Positions 18,622-28,143 of a DNA stretch of 64,000 nucleotides are shown piece after piece. The DNA lies in contig NZ_JFKD01000012.1 of the NCBI RefSeq assembly GCF_002115725.1, forward strand, positions 62,001-126,000. The letters run 5' to 3'. The notes under the pieces were generated by a model, which saw nothing but the letters and a program-made list of their open reading frames with translations, was not told where the DNA came from and ran no database searches. The DNA comes from Marivita cryptomonadis. GTDB taxonomy: Bacteria > Pseudomonadota > Alphaproteobacteria > Rhodobacterales > Rhodobacteraceae. Made by a program: the position numbers and the translations under genes. Positions within the stretch are counted from its first letter, which is position 1, and every line of letters begins with the position of its first letter.

Positions 18622-19380
18622 ATGATGGCACATATGAAACACCGCCTGCATCACAGCACTGATCGGATGACGATGCACATCTGCACAATCCCGTCTGCCA
18701 CGGTCACCCAAGCCTTGGCTGCGGCTGGTGCGGATGCGGTGATCATCGACATGGAACATGGGGCCATCGGCTATACCGAAGCTCATGCCATGATCGCCGC
18801 GACTGCAGGCACCCATTGTGCGCCTTTGGTGCGCATTGCCGAAGCCGACGCGCGGTTGGTCAAGCGCGTACTGGACCTTGGCGCGGAAGGCATCGTCTTT
18901 CCGCTGATCCGCACAGCCGAGGACGCGCGGCGCGCGGTGGCCTCCATGCGCTATCCGCCCAACGGCAATCGCGGGTTTGGTCCGTTCATCGCCCATTCGC
19001 GCTGGGGCACGGCACTGACCGAATACCCGGCCAAGATGGAGGACAACCTGACCTGTTGCCTGTTGGTCGAAACCGCCGACGCGGTGGCCAATATCGACGA
19101 GATTTGCGCAGTCGAAGGGATCGACCTGCTTGTGCCCGCGATGTTCGATCTGTCCACCGATCTGGGTCTCATGGGCCAGTTCGATCATCCCGATCTCTTG
19201 GCCGCAATGGGCAAGGTCGAAGCGGCTGCCAAGGCCGCCAATATCCCTCTGGGGAACGCCGCACTGAACGAAACGCAAGCGCGGTCGTTGTTTGATCGCG
19301 GCTACCGCGTGATTGCGGGTTTCGATGTTTTGTGGCTGCGCGAGAAAACGATGCAAGCCCAAGCATGGTGTGCCGAATGA
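18622..19380 (+). CDS. HpcH/HpaI-family class II aldolase
   Basis: Predicted metal-dependent pyruvate-type aldolase/citrate lyase-like TIM barrel. The 252-residue product shows VIIDMEHGAIGYTEAHAM (metal-binding/active-site strand), VRIAEADARLVKRVLDLGAEGIVFPLI in family form, GNRGFGPF in the Arg-Gly loop, and LLVETADAVANIDEI, where Glu is a metal ligand. The first residues (MMAHMKHRLHHSTDR) are atypical; the later ATG at 18667 (MTMHICTIPS) is also possible. It is followed on the same strand by a second GcvT-family gene after a hairpin, suggesting a shared catabolic operon. Confidence 0.85.
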   Translation: MMAHMKHRLHHSTDRMTMHICTIPSATVTQALAAAGADAVIIDMEHGAIGYTEAHAMIAATAGTHCAPLVRIAEADARLVKRVLDLGAEGIVFPLIRTAEDARRAVASMRYPPNGNRGFGPFIAHSRWGTALTEYPAKMEDNLTCCLLVETADAVANIDEICAVEGIDLLVPAMFDLSTDLGLMGQFDHPDLLAAMGKVEAAAKAANIPLGNAALNETQARSLFDRGYRVIAGFDVLWLREKTMQAQAWCAE

Positions 19381-19390
19381 CTTAGAAAGA

Positions 19391-19423
19391 CCCGAAAGAA
19401 CGACAGGATATGTCGCTTTCGGG
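19391..19423 (+). other. intercistronic hairpin before the second GcvT-family gene
   Basis: CCCGAAAG / CTTTCGGG (8 bp) encloses CGACA / TGTCG (5 bp), with an AA bulge and a 5-nt loop. It starts 10 bp after the aldolase stop. There is no T run, so it looks less like a terminator than an mRNA-processing or stabilising element between two co-oriented genes. Confidence 0.5.
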
Positions 19424-19483
19424 CTGGACCTATACCCCGCGCACTTCATTCTCGGCGAAAAGCGGATCAAGAGGATTGAGTCG

Positions 19484-21889
19484 ATGAAAACGCAGGCGCG
19501 TGTGGTGGTGATCGGCGGCGGGGTCGTTGGGGTTTCAGTGCTCTATCACCTGACCAAGCTGGGCTGGTCGGACGTGATGCTGGTCGAACGGTCCGAACTG
19601 ACCTCTGGCTCCACATGGCATGCGGCGGGCGGGTTTCACACGCTGAACGGCGACACCAACATGGCCGCACTTCAGGGCTACACGATCCGGCTATACAAGG
19701 AACTCGAAGAGATCACCGGCATGTCCTGCGGGTTGCACCATGTGGGCGGCATCACGCTGGCCGACAACCGCGACCGGTTCGACATGCTGCTCGCCGAGCG
19801 AGCCAAGCATCGTTACATGGGGCTGGATACACAGATCGTCGGGCCAGACGAGATCGCGAAAATCGCGCCGATCACCAATCTGGATGGTATCCTTGGCGCT
19901 TTGTACGACCCGCTGGATGGGCACCTTGATCCGTCGGGTACAACCCACGCCTATGCCAAAGCGGCGCGGATGGGGGGTGCCACGATCGAAACCCATGTGA
20001 TGGTGCAGGAAACCACGCAGCGCCCGGATGGGACGTGGAATGTCGTGACCGACAAGGGAACAATCCATGCCGAACATGTGGTCAACGCGGGTGGTCTATG
20101 GGCACGCGAAGTGGGTGCGATGGCGGGCGTCTACCTGCCGCTGCACCCGATGGAGCATCAGTATATCGTCACGGATGAGATCGCGGAGATTTACGAGCGT
20201 GATAGCGAGCATCCGCATGTGATGGACCCGGCGGGCGAATCCTATCTGCGGCAGGAAGGGCGCGGGCTCTGCATTGGGTTCTACGAACAGCCCTGCCGCC
20301 CTTGGGCTGTCGGTGGCACGCCGTGGACATTCGGGCATGAACTGCTACCTGATGACTTCGACAAGATCGAGGACAGCATTGCCTTTGCCTACAAACGCTT
20401 TCCGGTGCTGGAAACTGCAGGTGTGAAATCCGTGATCCACGGGCCTTTCACCTTTGCCCCCGACGGCAACCCGCTGGTCGGCCCGGTGCCGGGCTTGCGC
20501 AACTACTGGTCAGCTTGCGGTGTGATGGCCGGGTTCAGCCAAGGCGGCGGCGTTGGTTTGATGCTGGCGCAATGGATGATCGAAGGCGAATGCGAACGCG
20601 ATGTGTCGGCGATGGACGTGGCCCGTTTTGGGAATTGGATCAGCCCGGGCTACACCCTGCCCAAGGTGATCGAGAACTATCAAAAGCGCTTTTCCGTCAG
20701 CTACCCGAACGAGGAACTGCCCGCCGCACGGCCCAACCGCACTACGATGATGTATGACATCTTTGACGACATGGGCGCAGTGTGGGGCGCGCAATTCGGG
20801 CTGGAGGTGGTCAATTACTTCGCGGAAGGTGACGAGGCGCGGTACGAGACGCCAAGCTTCCGCCGGTCCAACGCGTGGGAGGCGACCGCACGCGAGGTGA
20901 AGGCCGTCCGCGAAGCCGTTGGAATCAATGAGGTTCAGAACTTCGGCAAGTACGAAGTGACAGGGGCAAACGCTCGCGACTGGCTCGACCGCGTGATGGC
21001 GGGTCGTGTGCCGAAACCGGGGCGGTTGTCGCTGACGCCGATGCTGTCGCACAAGGGGCGTTTGATCGGGGATTTCACGATTTCCTGCCTGTCGGACACC
21101 CATTTCCAACTGACCGCGAGCTATGGCTCGCAAGCCTATCACATGCGCTGGTTCGAACAGAACGCCTCTGACGGTGTGACCGTTCGCAACGTGTCGGACG
21201 CGCTGACAGGGTTCCAGATCGCGGGGCCGAATGCCCGCAAGGTTCTGGATGCGGTCACTCGCGATGCGACCGATCTGAAGTTCATGGATGTACGCACCAT
21301 GACCATTGGCATGACGCCCTGCCTTGTGCAGCGGGTCAGCTATACCGGCGGCTTGGGGTATGAGATTTACTGCGAGCCAGTGGCGCAGCGCCAGTTGTGG
21401 CACACGCTTTGGACGGCTGGGCAAGAGCACGGCATGCGCCCGTTTGGAATGCGGGCGATGATGTCGCTGCGATTGGACAAGTTCTTTGGGTCATGGCTCT
21501 CGGAGTTTTCGCCCGACTACACGCCAGCCGAAACCGGCATGGACCGCTTTATCGCGTGGTCGAAGAACTCTGATTTCATCGGGCGCGCGGCGGCTGAGGC
21601 AGAACGCGCCACCCCGCCCGACCGGGTACTTTGCGCGTTCGAGGTGGCCGTGAACGACGCCGATGTGAACGCCTATGAGCCGATCTGGATCGACGGCACG
21701 GTCCAAGGGTTCTGCACCTCTGGCGGCTATTCGCACCATGCGGGCACATCCATCGCACTGGGCCTGATCCCGCGTGCCCATGCGGCCGAAGGGCAAATGG
21801 CGCAGATCGAAATCCTTGGCGAGATGTGTGACGCGACGCTTATCACCACACCGCTCTACGACGCTGACGGGGAACAGATGCGCGGTTAG
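19484..21889 (+). CDS. FAD-dependent oxidoreductase with GcvT domain, second paralog
   Basis: An 801-residue paralog of the enzyme at 16035-18449 with the same architecture: GGGVVGVSVLYHL Rossmann motif, SGSTWHAAGG with the putative flavin-linking histidine, oxidase domain to about 380, and GcvT/aminomethyltransferase region (FQIAGPNARKVLDAV, GGLGYEIYC). It probably demethylates another N-methylated compound, feeding methylene-tetrahydrofolate. The ATG at 19484 follows AAGAGGATTGAG; the frame opens earlier at 19313, inside the aldolase. A MocA-like gene starts 9 bp after its stop. Divergence between the paralogs suggests different substrates. Confidence 0.88.
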   Translation: MKTQARVVVIGGGVVGVSVLYHLTKLGWSDVMLVERSELTSGSTWHAAGGFHTLNGDTNMAALQGYTIRLYKELEEITGMSCGLHHVGGITLADNRDRFDMLLAERAKHRYMGLDTQIVGPDEIAKIAPITNLDGILGALYDPLDGHLDPSGTTHAYAKAARMGGATIETHVMVQETTQRPDGTWNVVTDKGTIHAEHVVNAGGLWAREVGAMAGVYLPLHPMEHQYIVTDEIAEIYERDSEHPHVMDPAGESYLRQEGRGLCIGFYEQPCRPWAVGGTPWTFGHELLPDDFDKIEDSIAFAYKRFPVLETAGVKSVIHGPFTFAPDGNPLVGPVPGLRNYWSACGVMAGFSQGGGVGLMLAQWMIEGECERDVSAMDVARFGNWISPGYTLPKVIENYQKRFSVSYPNEELPAARPNRTTMMYDIFDDMGAVWGAQFGLEVVNYFAEGDEARYETPSFRRSNAWEATAREVKAVREAVGINEVQNFGKYEVTGANARDWLDRVMAGRVPKPGRLSLTPMLSHKGRLIGDFTISCLSDTHFQLTASYGSQAYHMRWFEQNASDGVTVRNVSDALTGFQIAGPNARKVLDAVTRDATDLKFMDVRTMTIGMTPCLVQRVSYTGGLGYEIYCEPVAQRQLWHTLWTAGQEHGMRPFGMRAMMSLRLDKFFGSWLSEFSPDYTPAETGMDRFIAWSKNSDFIGRAAAEAERATPPDRVLCAFEVAVNDADVNAYEPIWIDGTVQGFCTSGGYSHHAGTSIALGLIPRAHAAEGQMAQIEILGEMCDATLITTPLYDADGEQMRG

Positions 21890-21898
21890 ACTGAGGGC

Positions 21899-22504
21899 AT
21901 GACCCAGATAACATTCGTGATTCCCGCCGCCGGAGCCAGCCGCCGGATGGGCGATCGAGACAAGCTGCTTGAACCTGTGGACGGGGTGGCCCTTTTGCGC
22001 GGAGTGGCCGCGCGCGCTTTGGCAGTCAGCGGCGATGTGATCGTCACCCTGCCCTCTGCGACCCACCCTCGTGCTGAGGTGTTGGAAGGCTTGGCAGTAC
22101 GGCAGATCCCGGTGCCCGATGCAGCCGACGGAATGTCCGCCTCATTGCGTCATGCCACGGCAGCGGTGCCAGACAATGCCGAGGGGGTTTTGATCCTGCC
22201 CGCAGACATGCCCGACCTGACGGAAGATGACCTGCGCCAAGTGATGCAGGCCTTCGAGGACGCCAGTGGCGAATTTCTCGTACAGGCCACCGGGGCAGAT
22301 GGCACGCCCGGCCACCCGGTGATTTTCCCAACCGACCTGATGTCCGAGTTCGAATCGCTGACCGGCGACGCAGGCGCGCGGACGATTCTAAAGGCCAACC
22401 GGCACCGTTTGATTCGAGTCGCCCTGCCCGGCGAACATGCCCTGACTGATCTGGATACACCCGACGCGTGGATCCTCTGGCGGGCAAACAACCCAGATCG
22501 GTAA
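21899..22504 (+). CDS. MobA/MocA-like nucleotidyltransferase
   Basis: A 201-residue NTP transferase of the MobA-like family. The N-terminal loop PAAGASRRMGDRDKLLEPVDG matches the LxAGxSxRMGxxKLL nucleotide-binding signature, although the family's K is preceded here by D. GVLILPADMPDLTEDDL carries the metal-binding aspartates, and GTPGHPVIFP is the substrate loop of MocA (molybdopterin cytidylyltransferase) proteins. Relatives add CMP or GMP to molybdopterin, but others have unrelated substrates. It begins 9 bp after a GcvT-family gene, so it is probably co-transcribed with it. Confidence 0.8.
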   Translation: MTQITFVIPAAGASRRMGDRDKLLEPVDGVALLRGVAARALAVSGDVIVTLPSATHPRAEVLEGLAVRQIPVPDAADGMSASLRHATAAVPDNAEGVLILPADMPDLTEDDLRQVMQAFEDASGEFLVQATGADGTPGHPVIFPTDLMSEFESLTGDAGARTILKANRHRLIRVALPGEHALTDLDTPDAWILWRANNPDR

Positions 22505-22523
22505 ATGTGGATAAGTTTGCGGA

Positions 22524-22560
22524 TAAAAAAAATGGGACGGCTCTCCCCTGCCGTCCCATT
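22524..22560 (-). terminator. terminator of the AttH/PNPOx operon (minus strand)
   Basis: A perfect 11-bp stem AATGGGACGGC (22531-22541) / GCCGTCCCATT (22550-22560) with an 8-nt loop. On the minus strand it is followed by a run of eight T. It lies about 150 bp beyond the minus-strand operon and 27 bp after the plus-strand nucleotidyltransferase; only the minus orientation has the T run. Confidence 0.75.
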
Positions 22561-22712
22561 CTGTCCAATCGCTGCCACTTTCGGGCGCAATCGGCTGTAT
22601 AACTGCCGCGACTTTCGTCGGTAGCGGAGACACTACTCAAGAAAGACTTCAAAGCAAGACAAAAATGCCAGAATTGTGAACACGAGCCACCTTGAACGCA
22701 GGAAAGTAGAGA

Positions 22713-23267
22713 TCAAGGAACCCGCCACTCTCCGGTCCAGTCGTCATTCGCCATAAAAACAGCACGTCTGTGCGGGTCGATCAACTGCATGAGCTCAATC
22801 GATTCGATTCGGCAGGTCAGTACCGTGAACCAGTCGAGGCTTGCCAGTTTGGTATAGGCATGTGCGTTTGGAATCGGTGTGCCCGGGGGCGGAGATGCAC
22901 CGTACGCCATGCGCGATCCGTCCGGCACGTTCTGCCAGCGGTCGGCGACATCCCCGCCGTGCAAGATCGTGACGCGTGTGGACAACCGAATTTGCAGCTT
23001 GGCCTTGTCATCCCAGACCATCAACTGCGCGCGCGAATTAGACCGCAGGGATGTGACCTTGTCCGACCCGCCATCGGTGTGGACCTCAACCGTGCCATCG
23101 TGCCGGTTGGCTCCTCGGAGGACGACCGTACGCGCTTCTGGTGCGCCATCGGAAGACACGGTGGCAAAGACCGGGTGCCGCGCAGCAGCGCGCCGGTCTG
23201 CCACCCCGCGCGTCAGCCGCTGCCAGCCGAGGTCCAGAAAGGCAACAAGGTCGTGTGGGTCACTCAT
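22713..23267 (-). CDS. pyridoxamine 5'-phosphate oxidase-like flavoprotein
   Basis: A 184-residue protein with the FMN-binding split-barrel fold of the PNPOx family: HPVFATVSSDGAPEARTVVL, then DGGSDKVTSLRSNSRAQLMV and AKLQIRLSTRVTI match strands around the FMN phosphate site. It lacks the full C-terminal PdxH signature, so it is likelier a general FMN protein than a vitamin B6 enzyme. It overlaps the upstream gene by 8 bp (ATGAGTGA) and is the last gene of the operon from 27339. Confidence 0.82.
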   Translation of the reverse strand: MSDPHDLVAFLDLGWQRLTRGVADRRAAARHPVFATVSSDGAPEARTVVLRGANRHDGTVEVHTDGGSDKVTSLRSNSRAQLMVWDDKAKLQIRLSTRVTILHGGDVADRWQNVPDGSRMAYGASPPPGTPIPNAHAYTKLASLDWFTVLTCRIESIELMQLIDPHRRAVFMANDDWTGEWRVP

Positions 23268-24300
23268 AGCCTGTCATCTCCAGATAGCCGCGCCCAGTGT
23301 GTGATCCTTCGACCGTCACCGGCCCTTCCCAATACGGGATCGACAGCGCCATCCAGGCGTTGGGGTTGAGTGCGGTTACGGTCACGTCGATGCCTTTGTC
23401 GGGCAATTGCACCGCCCACCGGGTCGGCACGTCGCGTCCCGAAACCTTGGACCAATCAAGCGGTTGGGCTGCGAAGGCGCCATCTGCATAGGATGTGGTG
23501 GTCCCATCCGCTGCAATCCACGTGGCCGAGGAAAACGATGCGCCATCGTCCTCGCGCAGCAAAAAGCCCATCAGTTTGTCGCCCGTCGCGAAGGACAGTG
23601 AAAACCAATCCCAGCCGGATTGGCTATCTGCCAGGGGCTGGGACGACCATTCCCGGTCAAGCCACGCCGCACCGGTGACGGGCACATCGCCTTGCGGAAG
23701 AGTCAGCGTGCCCGAAACCTCGTAGAACGGTTGCGAGTAATAGTAGCTTGCCTGTCCCTGTGCGGACTTCACGGAAAATCCCGTGTCACCATGAAAGATC
23801 AGCGGGCCATTGGCCGTAAGCCCCAAGTCATAGGCAAACGCGTCGCCACGCGCGGTGAGGGTCAGGTCGTCAAAGGACGCCCCCGCCATGCGCCAATCGT
23901 CGATCCAGGCCTCAAAAGGTTGCACCGTGACCCCGGCCTGACCAATCCCGCCCCGCGCGATGCGTTCGGCAACGAGGTGCGTATCGGGCGTGGTCACAGC
24001 GGCATGGGCGAACCAGACCTGCGGATCGGACCAGCCTTCGCGGGTTTCGGGGGCAAGCGCAGACCGAAAGAGCGTCCATTGCACACCGTACGCCGTACCG
24101 TCCGGCCCCGTCAGGTTGGCGGTCAGGTACCACCACTCGATCCGGTAGTCGGGATGCGCGCCGTGGTCCTGCGGGAAATCGAATACCGGGTTTGGCGTCG
24201 GCACCGCAAAGCCCTCGGCATCGGTGCCGAGCCCTGCAAAGCCCTGTGCCATCGCCTGAACGGGCAGCCATAGGATCAAAAGAAATGCCCTAACGATCAT
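23260..24300 (-). CDS. AttH/CrtC-like lipocalin-domain exported protein
   Basis: A 346-residue exported protein of the AttH / hydroxyneurosporene-synthase-like family. A signal peptide (FLLILWLPVQAMAQG) is followed by the family hallmark FPQDHGAHPDYRIEWWYLTA and later WSSQPLADSQSGWDWFSL. Family members include CrtC carotenoid hydratases and AttH proteins of ABC-transporter loci. The transporter context here favours an AttH-like role. The ATG at 24300 overlaps the permease end by 11 bp. No carotenoid genes are in view. Confidence 0.85.
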   Translation of the reverse strand: MIVRAFLLILWLPVQAMAQGFAGLGTDAEGFAVPTPNPVFDFPQDHGAHPDYRIEWWYLTANLTGPDGTAYGVQWTLFRSALAPETREGWSDPQVWFAHAAVTTPDTHLVAERIARGGIGQAGVTVQPFEAWIDDWRMAGASFDDLTLTARGDAFAYDLGLTANGPLIFHGDTGFSVKSAQGQASYYYSQPFYEVSGTLTLPQGDVPVTGAAWLDREWSSQPLADSQSGWDWFSLSFATGDKLMGFLLREDDGASFSSATWIAADGTTTSYADGAFAAQPLDWSKVSGRDVPTRWAVQLPDKGIDVTVTALNPNAWMALSIPYWEGPVTVEGSHTGRGYLEMTGYE

Positions 24301-26686
24301 TGGCGAACACCTTGAGCAAGTCAGACGGCGGCGTTCTGGCCAGGCGGATCGCAGGCCAGAGGGCGGCCAGCGCAGCGGCGAGCAGCGCAAAGAGCGTGAG
24401 CACGGCGTAATGGCCAGGGAACAGGTAGAGAGGCAGCTTCCAGCCAAACGCCTCGACATTCACGTAAGACAATAGCACCCAAGCCAGCATCAGACCGAGC
24501 GGGATTGCCAGAACAGTTGTCACCATCGCCAACACCACCGCGCGCAGCAACTCCAACTGTCCCAGCCTGCGCCGCGTCAGCCCAAGTGCCCATGCCGGGG
24601 CCAGTTGCGGCACACGAATTGACGCTAGGGTCAGCAGGCTCATCAAAATGGCAAAGGCGGCCACGGCCAGCGTCAGCACGTTCAACGCCCCCGTGACGGT
24701 GAAGGTGCGTTCAAACACGCCCAAAGAGAACGCCTTGATCCGCGACTGGTCCGTGATCGCGCTTTCGGGAATGCCGTGTTCCTCGGTCAGCACATTGCGT
24801 AAAGTGGTTGGATCATTTGACCGCACCCCGAAAGAAAGCGGCTGCATCTCTGGGTAGAGATTGCGAAACAGCGGCTCTGAGATCAACGCCTGCCCCAATG
24901 GATTGCCGTAATCGGCCACGATGGCCGCGATGGGCAGACTCAGACCCGGCGCAACGGTCACCAGATCATCTGTCCAAATCCCGGCGCGTCGGGCCAGCTG
25001 TTCGCTCACCACCACCGCGTTGCCGGTTTCGACCCGATCCCAGACATCCTCAGCCTCGTCGAGGAACAACCAGTTCTCGCGATAGGTGGGGCCGACGCGC
25101 ACGCCGAATAAGTCAGTGGGCACCGCGGCGATTTCAGTCTCGACCGACAGAAGCGGCAAGACTTCCTGCGCCTCAGACAAAAGGATCGCTTCCAGATAAG
25201 GGCTTTGCGCCGGATCTTCGATCCGGATGAACAGCTCAGGCGCCAGCCGCTGGTCAAGGAAATCAACAAAGGTAACACGAAAGCTCGACACCATGGTCGA
25301 GACACCGACATTCGCAGCCGTCGCCAGCAACAACGCCATCAATGCAAGGCTCATCCCGGGCACCTGTTGGCGGGTGTCGGCCCAGAACCACTGCCACATT
25401 GCAGAGCGCGCCTGACCGTCAGCCAGCATAACCGCACTGCGCAAGAGAAGTGGCAGGATCAGCGCCGCGCCGATCAACAGGCAGGCCAGAAGGGCAAAGG
25501 CCAGCGTCAACCCCTGCCCCCAGATCGCGATGCCAGTCCCGATCACCAACAGCGCCAAAGCCACAGCGCCCAGCCGACGCGCGGTCTCACCCGAGGCCAC
25601 GGCCCAAGCGCGGGGACGCGCGCTTGCCAGTAGCGGCATCTGCGCGATATTCCACAGCGCACCCGAAGCGGCGAACCCAGTGCCCAGAACCGCGATCGCC
25701 ATACCCGAAAGCCACCATTCAGGGCGCAATTGCAGCGTGCCGGCGACAGATGCACCATAGAGCCCTTGCAAGGTCGCTGCGACGTTGGGCAAAAGCACTG
25801 CCGCGATGACATAACCCAAGGCTACGCCGATCCCGCCTGCCAGCACGGCAAACACAACCAGTTCCGAGATCATCAATCCGATCAACGTGGTCAGAGGTAC
25901 TCCCAACGCACGCAAGGTGCGCACCATGCTGCGCCGCTGTTCGAAAGCAAGGCTGATCGTGCCGTGCACGATAAAGATGCCAACGGCGAAGCTCAGCAAG
26001 CCAAAGGCGGTCAGATTGAGGTGAAAGCTGTCGGTAAGCCGATCCGCACCCGCGTCCTGCGCAGGCTGGAGCGCCAAATCCGGTGCTACTGCGGCGATGT
26101 CTGGCAGGCCCATCGGTTGCATGGGCGCGATGATGAGGCGACTGAGTTGGTTGTGGGCATCAAGCAGGGTTTGCGCCACGCCAATATCCGTCAGCGCCAC
26201 ACCCGGCGCAACGGATGGGTCGGTGATAACCCGCTGCGAAACCACACCGCTCAAAGCCTCTGCCACGTCGGGCGCTGCAAACAGCACACCGCGGGTCAGG
26301 AAATCGTCGAGGTTGGAGTCTTCCTGCATCCCCACCGGGGCAATCGTGCCCGGCGCGGTTAGCGGATCGACGCCCACCACCCGCACGCGGCCTTCTTCGG
26401 TGCGCACATGACCTTCAAGCACAGGTGACACCTGCCAGCCAGCACGGCGCAGGGCGATATAGGTGGCTTGGTCGATCTTCTCTCCACTGCGGGGCAGAAG
26501 CTGGTCGAACTGACCTTCGCCCAAGGTGGCGGCGGCGGCATCGTAGCTGGCGCGTGCCTCGGCGTTGATGGCCTGAACCCCGGACCAAAGCGCCGTGGCC
26601 AGCGCCAGTCCTGCAATCATTGCAAAAAACTGCAACCTGTTGCAGCGCCAATGAGACAACAACGCGGTCAAAGCTGTCGCGATCAC
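24290..26686 (-). CDS. ABC transporter permease with two FtsX domains
   Basis: A 798-residue inner-membrane permease. An N-terminal helix (about residues 15-35), a periplasmic domain, three helices of the first FtsX module (around 230-340), a central segment with more helices, a second periplasmic domain (about 470-640) and a C-terminal FtsX module (RVPQLAPAWALGLTRRRLGQ and following helices). This layout fits MacB/LolE-like or AttFG-like exporters, here fused in one chain. It overlaps the ATPase upstream by 4 bp and the AttH-like gene downstream by 11 bp. The cargo, perhaps a lipid or lipoprotein, is unknown. Confidence 0.87.
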   Translation of the reverse strand: MIATALTALLSHWRCNRLQFFAMIAGLALATALWSGVQAINAEARASYDAAAATLGEGQFDQLLPRSGEKIDQATYIALRRAGWQVSPVLEGHVRTEEGRVRVVGVDPLTAPGTIAPVGMQEDSNLDDFLTRGVLFAAPDVAEALSGVVSQRVITDPSVAPGVALTDIGVAQTLLDAHNQLSRLIIAPMQPMGLPDIAAVAPDLALQPAQDAGADRLTDSFHLNLTAFGLLSFAVGIFIVHGTISLAFEQRRSMVRTLRALGVPLTTLIGLMISELVVFAVLAGGIGVALGYVIAAVLLPNVAATLQGLYGASVAGTLQLRPEWWLSGMAIAVLGTGFAASGALWNIAQMPLLASARPRAWAVASGETARRLGAVALALLVIGTGIAIWGQGLTLAFALLACLLIGAALILPLLLRSAVMLADGQARSAMWQWFWADTRQQVPGMSLALMALLLATAANVGVSTMVSSFRVTFVDFLDQRLAPELFIRIEDPAQSPYLEAILLSEAQEVLPLLSVETEIAAVPTDLFGVRVGPTYRENWLFLDEAEDVWDRVETGNAVVVSEQLARRAGIWTDDLVTVAPGLSLPIAAIVADYGNPLGQALISEPLFRNLYPEMQPLSFGVRSNDPTTLRNVLTEEHGIPESAITDQSRIKAFSLGVFERTFTVTGALNVLTLAVAAFAILMSLLTLASIRVPQLAPAWALGLTRRRLGQLELLRAVVLAMVTTVLAIPLGLMLAWVLLSYVNVEAFGWKLPLYLFPGHYAVLTLFALLAAALAALWPAIRLARTPPSDLLKVFANDR

Positions 26687-27339
26687 ACCACGTGTCCCTG
26701 ACTAAGATTCACATGCCGCTCCATCCTGCGGGCGACGCTGCTCGAATGGGTCACCATCAAAAGTGCAGCACCGGTCTCGCGCACAAGGCGCAGCATTTGG
26801 CCCAAGACTTCCGATGCCGTGGCCTCGTCAAGATTGCCGGTCGGCTCATCCGCCAAGACCAACTTGGGACGCGCGGTGAGCGTCCGGGCAATGGCCACGC
26901 GCTGCTGCTGACCACCGGACAACGCTTCGGGGTACTTGGCCAGATGTTCGGTCAGGCCCAACGCCTTGGACAAACGCGCAGCGTGGTCGGCATCAAACGC
27001 CCCGGCCAGACGCGCCTGAAAGGCGATATTTGCCTCAACGGTCAGTGACGGGATCAGGTTGAACTGTTGGAAAATCACGCCGACATCGCTGCGCCGCAAA
27101 GCCGCGCGATCGGTGTCGCTCATCGTCGTGATCTCGCGGCCCGCAACCGTGATCGAACCGCTGTCAACGCGATCCAGCCCTCCGATGAGATGCAGAAGCG
27201 TGCTTTTTCCAGAACCGGACTCGCCAGTCAGGGCCAAAGTCTCGCCGCGCTCCAGCGACAAAGACACGCCGCGCAGCACAGGGACATCGCCCTCCGCTCC
27301 GGGAAAGGATTTTGTCACGTCATGAACAGTCAACACCAT
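26683..27339 (-). CDS. LolD/MacB-type ABC ATPase
   Basis: Cytosolic ATPase (218 residues) for the FtsX permease. Walker [11 protein letters not shown] (about residues 38-47), Q-loop [18 protein letters not shown], signature [15 protein letters not shown], Walker [16 protein letters not shown]. The length and NLI-type Q-loop are typical of the LolD/MacB class. It is the first gene of a four-gene minus-strand operon with 4-11-bp overlaps throughout. Its start faces the divergent 27439 gene across about 100 bp. Confidence 0.92.
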   Translation of the reverse strand: MVLTVHDVTKSFPGAEGDVPVLRGVSLSLERGETLALTGESGSGKSTLLHLIGGLDRVDSGSITVAGREITTMSDTDRAALRRSDVGVIFQQFNLIPSLTVEANIAFQARLAGAFDADHAARLSKALGLTEHLAKYPEALSGGQQQRVAIARTLTARPKLVLADEPTGNLDEATASEVLGQMLRLVRETGAALLMVTHSSSVARRMERHVNLSQGHVV

Positions 27340-27438
27340 GCGCCTGAGCTATCACGCGGACGGGAAAGGAAAAGCCCAGAGACACAAAAAGCACCGCCGC
27401 ACTTTGCCGCGTGTGATCCGGGTGCTACCTCGGTAGCC

Positions 27439-28143
27439 ATGAGTGCGTTCATCCTATCCCCAGATACAGTCTGGAACCCCAAGGCGCTTGCGACCGGATC
27501 TGTCCCGCGCAAGGTGCTGCATCGTATTGCGTTCTTGCCCAAAGGCGGCGGGCTTGGCCTGAACCTAAGGGTCATCATGGAGAACGAACCGCTCCGCTAT
27601 TTCATCGCGTTGTCGCCTTTCGTGATCGCCATGTTCATCTGGCGCGATCTGGCTTTGCCGATTTCGCAGGCTCCGGTGGCGATGATCATCGTGATCGGGT
27701 TTTTCGAGATGAAGGTGCTGCGGGTCTCGGCCGAGAAGCGCAAGACACTGATGGACGAAGACCAAGCAGCGCGGGTGCAGGATACGCTGAGCTACCGCGC
27801 GCGACGCGTGTTGACCAAGCTGGCGGCGCTGCGGGGACAGACCAGCGGCGAGGTGATGCTCGTGGTCGAGCAATCCGAATTGGCCCATGTGACACCCTTG
27901 ACCCTAGTGTCTTTGCAGACCCGCGATGGCAAGCCACGCATCCTGTCGTTAACGCCAGAGGAGCGGGATCTGATCGCTGCAGAGCTGTTTGACGAAGAAT
28001 TCACGGAACGCCTTTTGCACACCGCCAATCTGCGCGAGGACGTGTATCTGCGATCGGTCAGTTTTGACGCACGGGGCGTGTCGGGTCATGCCCGATTGGC
28101 GGCGCTGCTGGACAGCCCTGCACCGCAGGAGGCCCCGGCATGA
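27439..28143 (+). CDS. membrane protein, first gene of the MoxR/VWA operon
   Basis: A 234-residue protein with two adjacent hydrophobic segments (about residues 52-67, YFIALSPFVIAMFI, and 70-88, LALPISQAPVAMIIVIGFF), then a soluble helical domain (RVQDTLSYRARRVLTKLAAL). No enzyme motif seen. The frame opens at 27067 on the wrong side of the divergent ATPase start; ATG 27439 is the first start beyond the overlap. Its last codons overlap the MoxR-type gene (ATGA). The placement suggests a membrane partner of the MoxR-VWA pair. Confidence 0.75.
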   Translation: MSAFILSPDTVWNPKALATGSVPRKVLHRIAFLPKGGGLGLNLRVIMENEPLRYFIALSPFVIAMFIWRDLALPISQAPVAMIIVIGFFEMKVLRVSAEKRKTLMDEDQAARVQDTLSYRARRVLTKLAALRGQTSGEVMLVVEQSELAHVTPLTLVSLQTRDGKPRILSLTPEERDLIAAELFDEEFTERLLHTANLREDVYLRSVSFDARGVSGHARLAALLDSPAPQEAPA

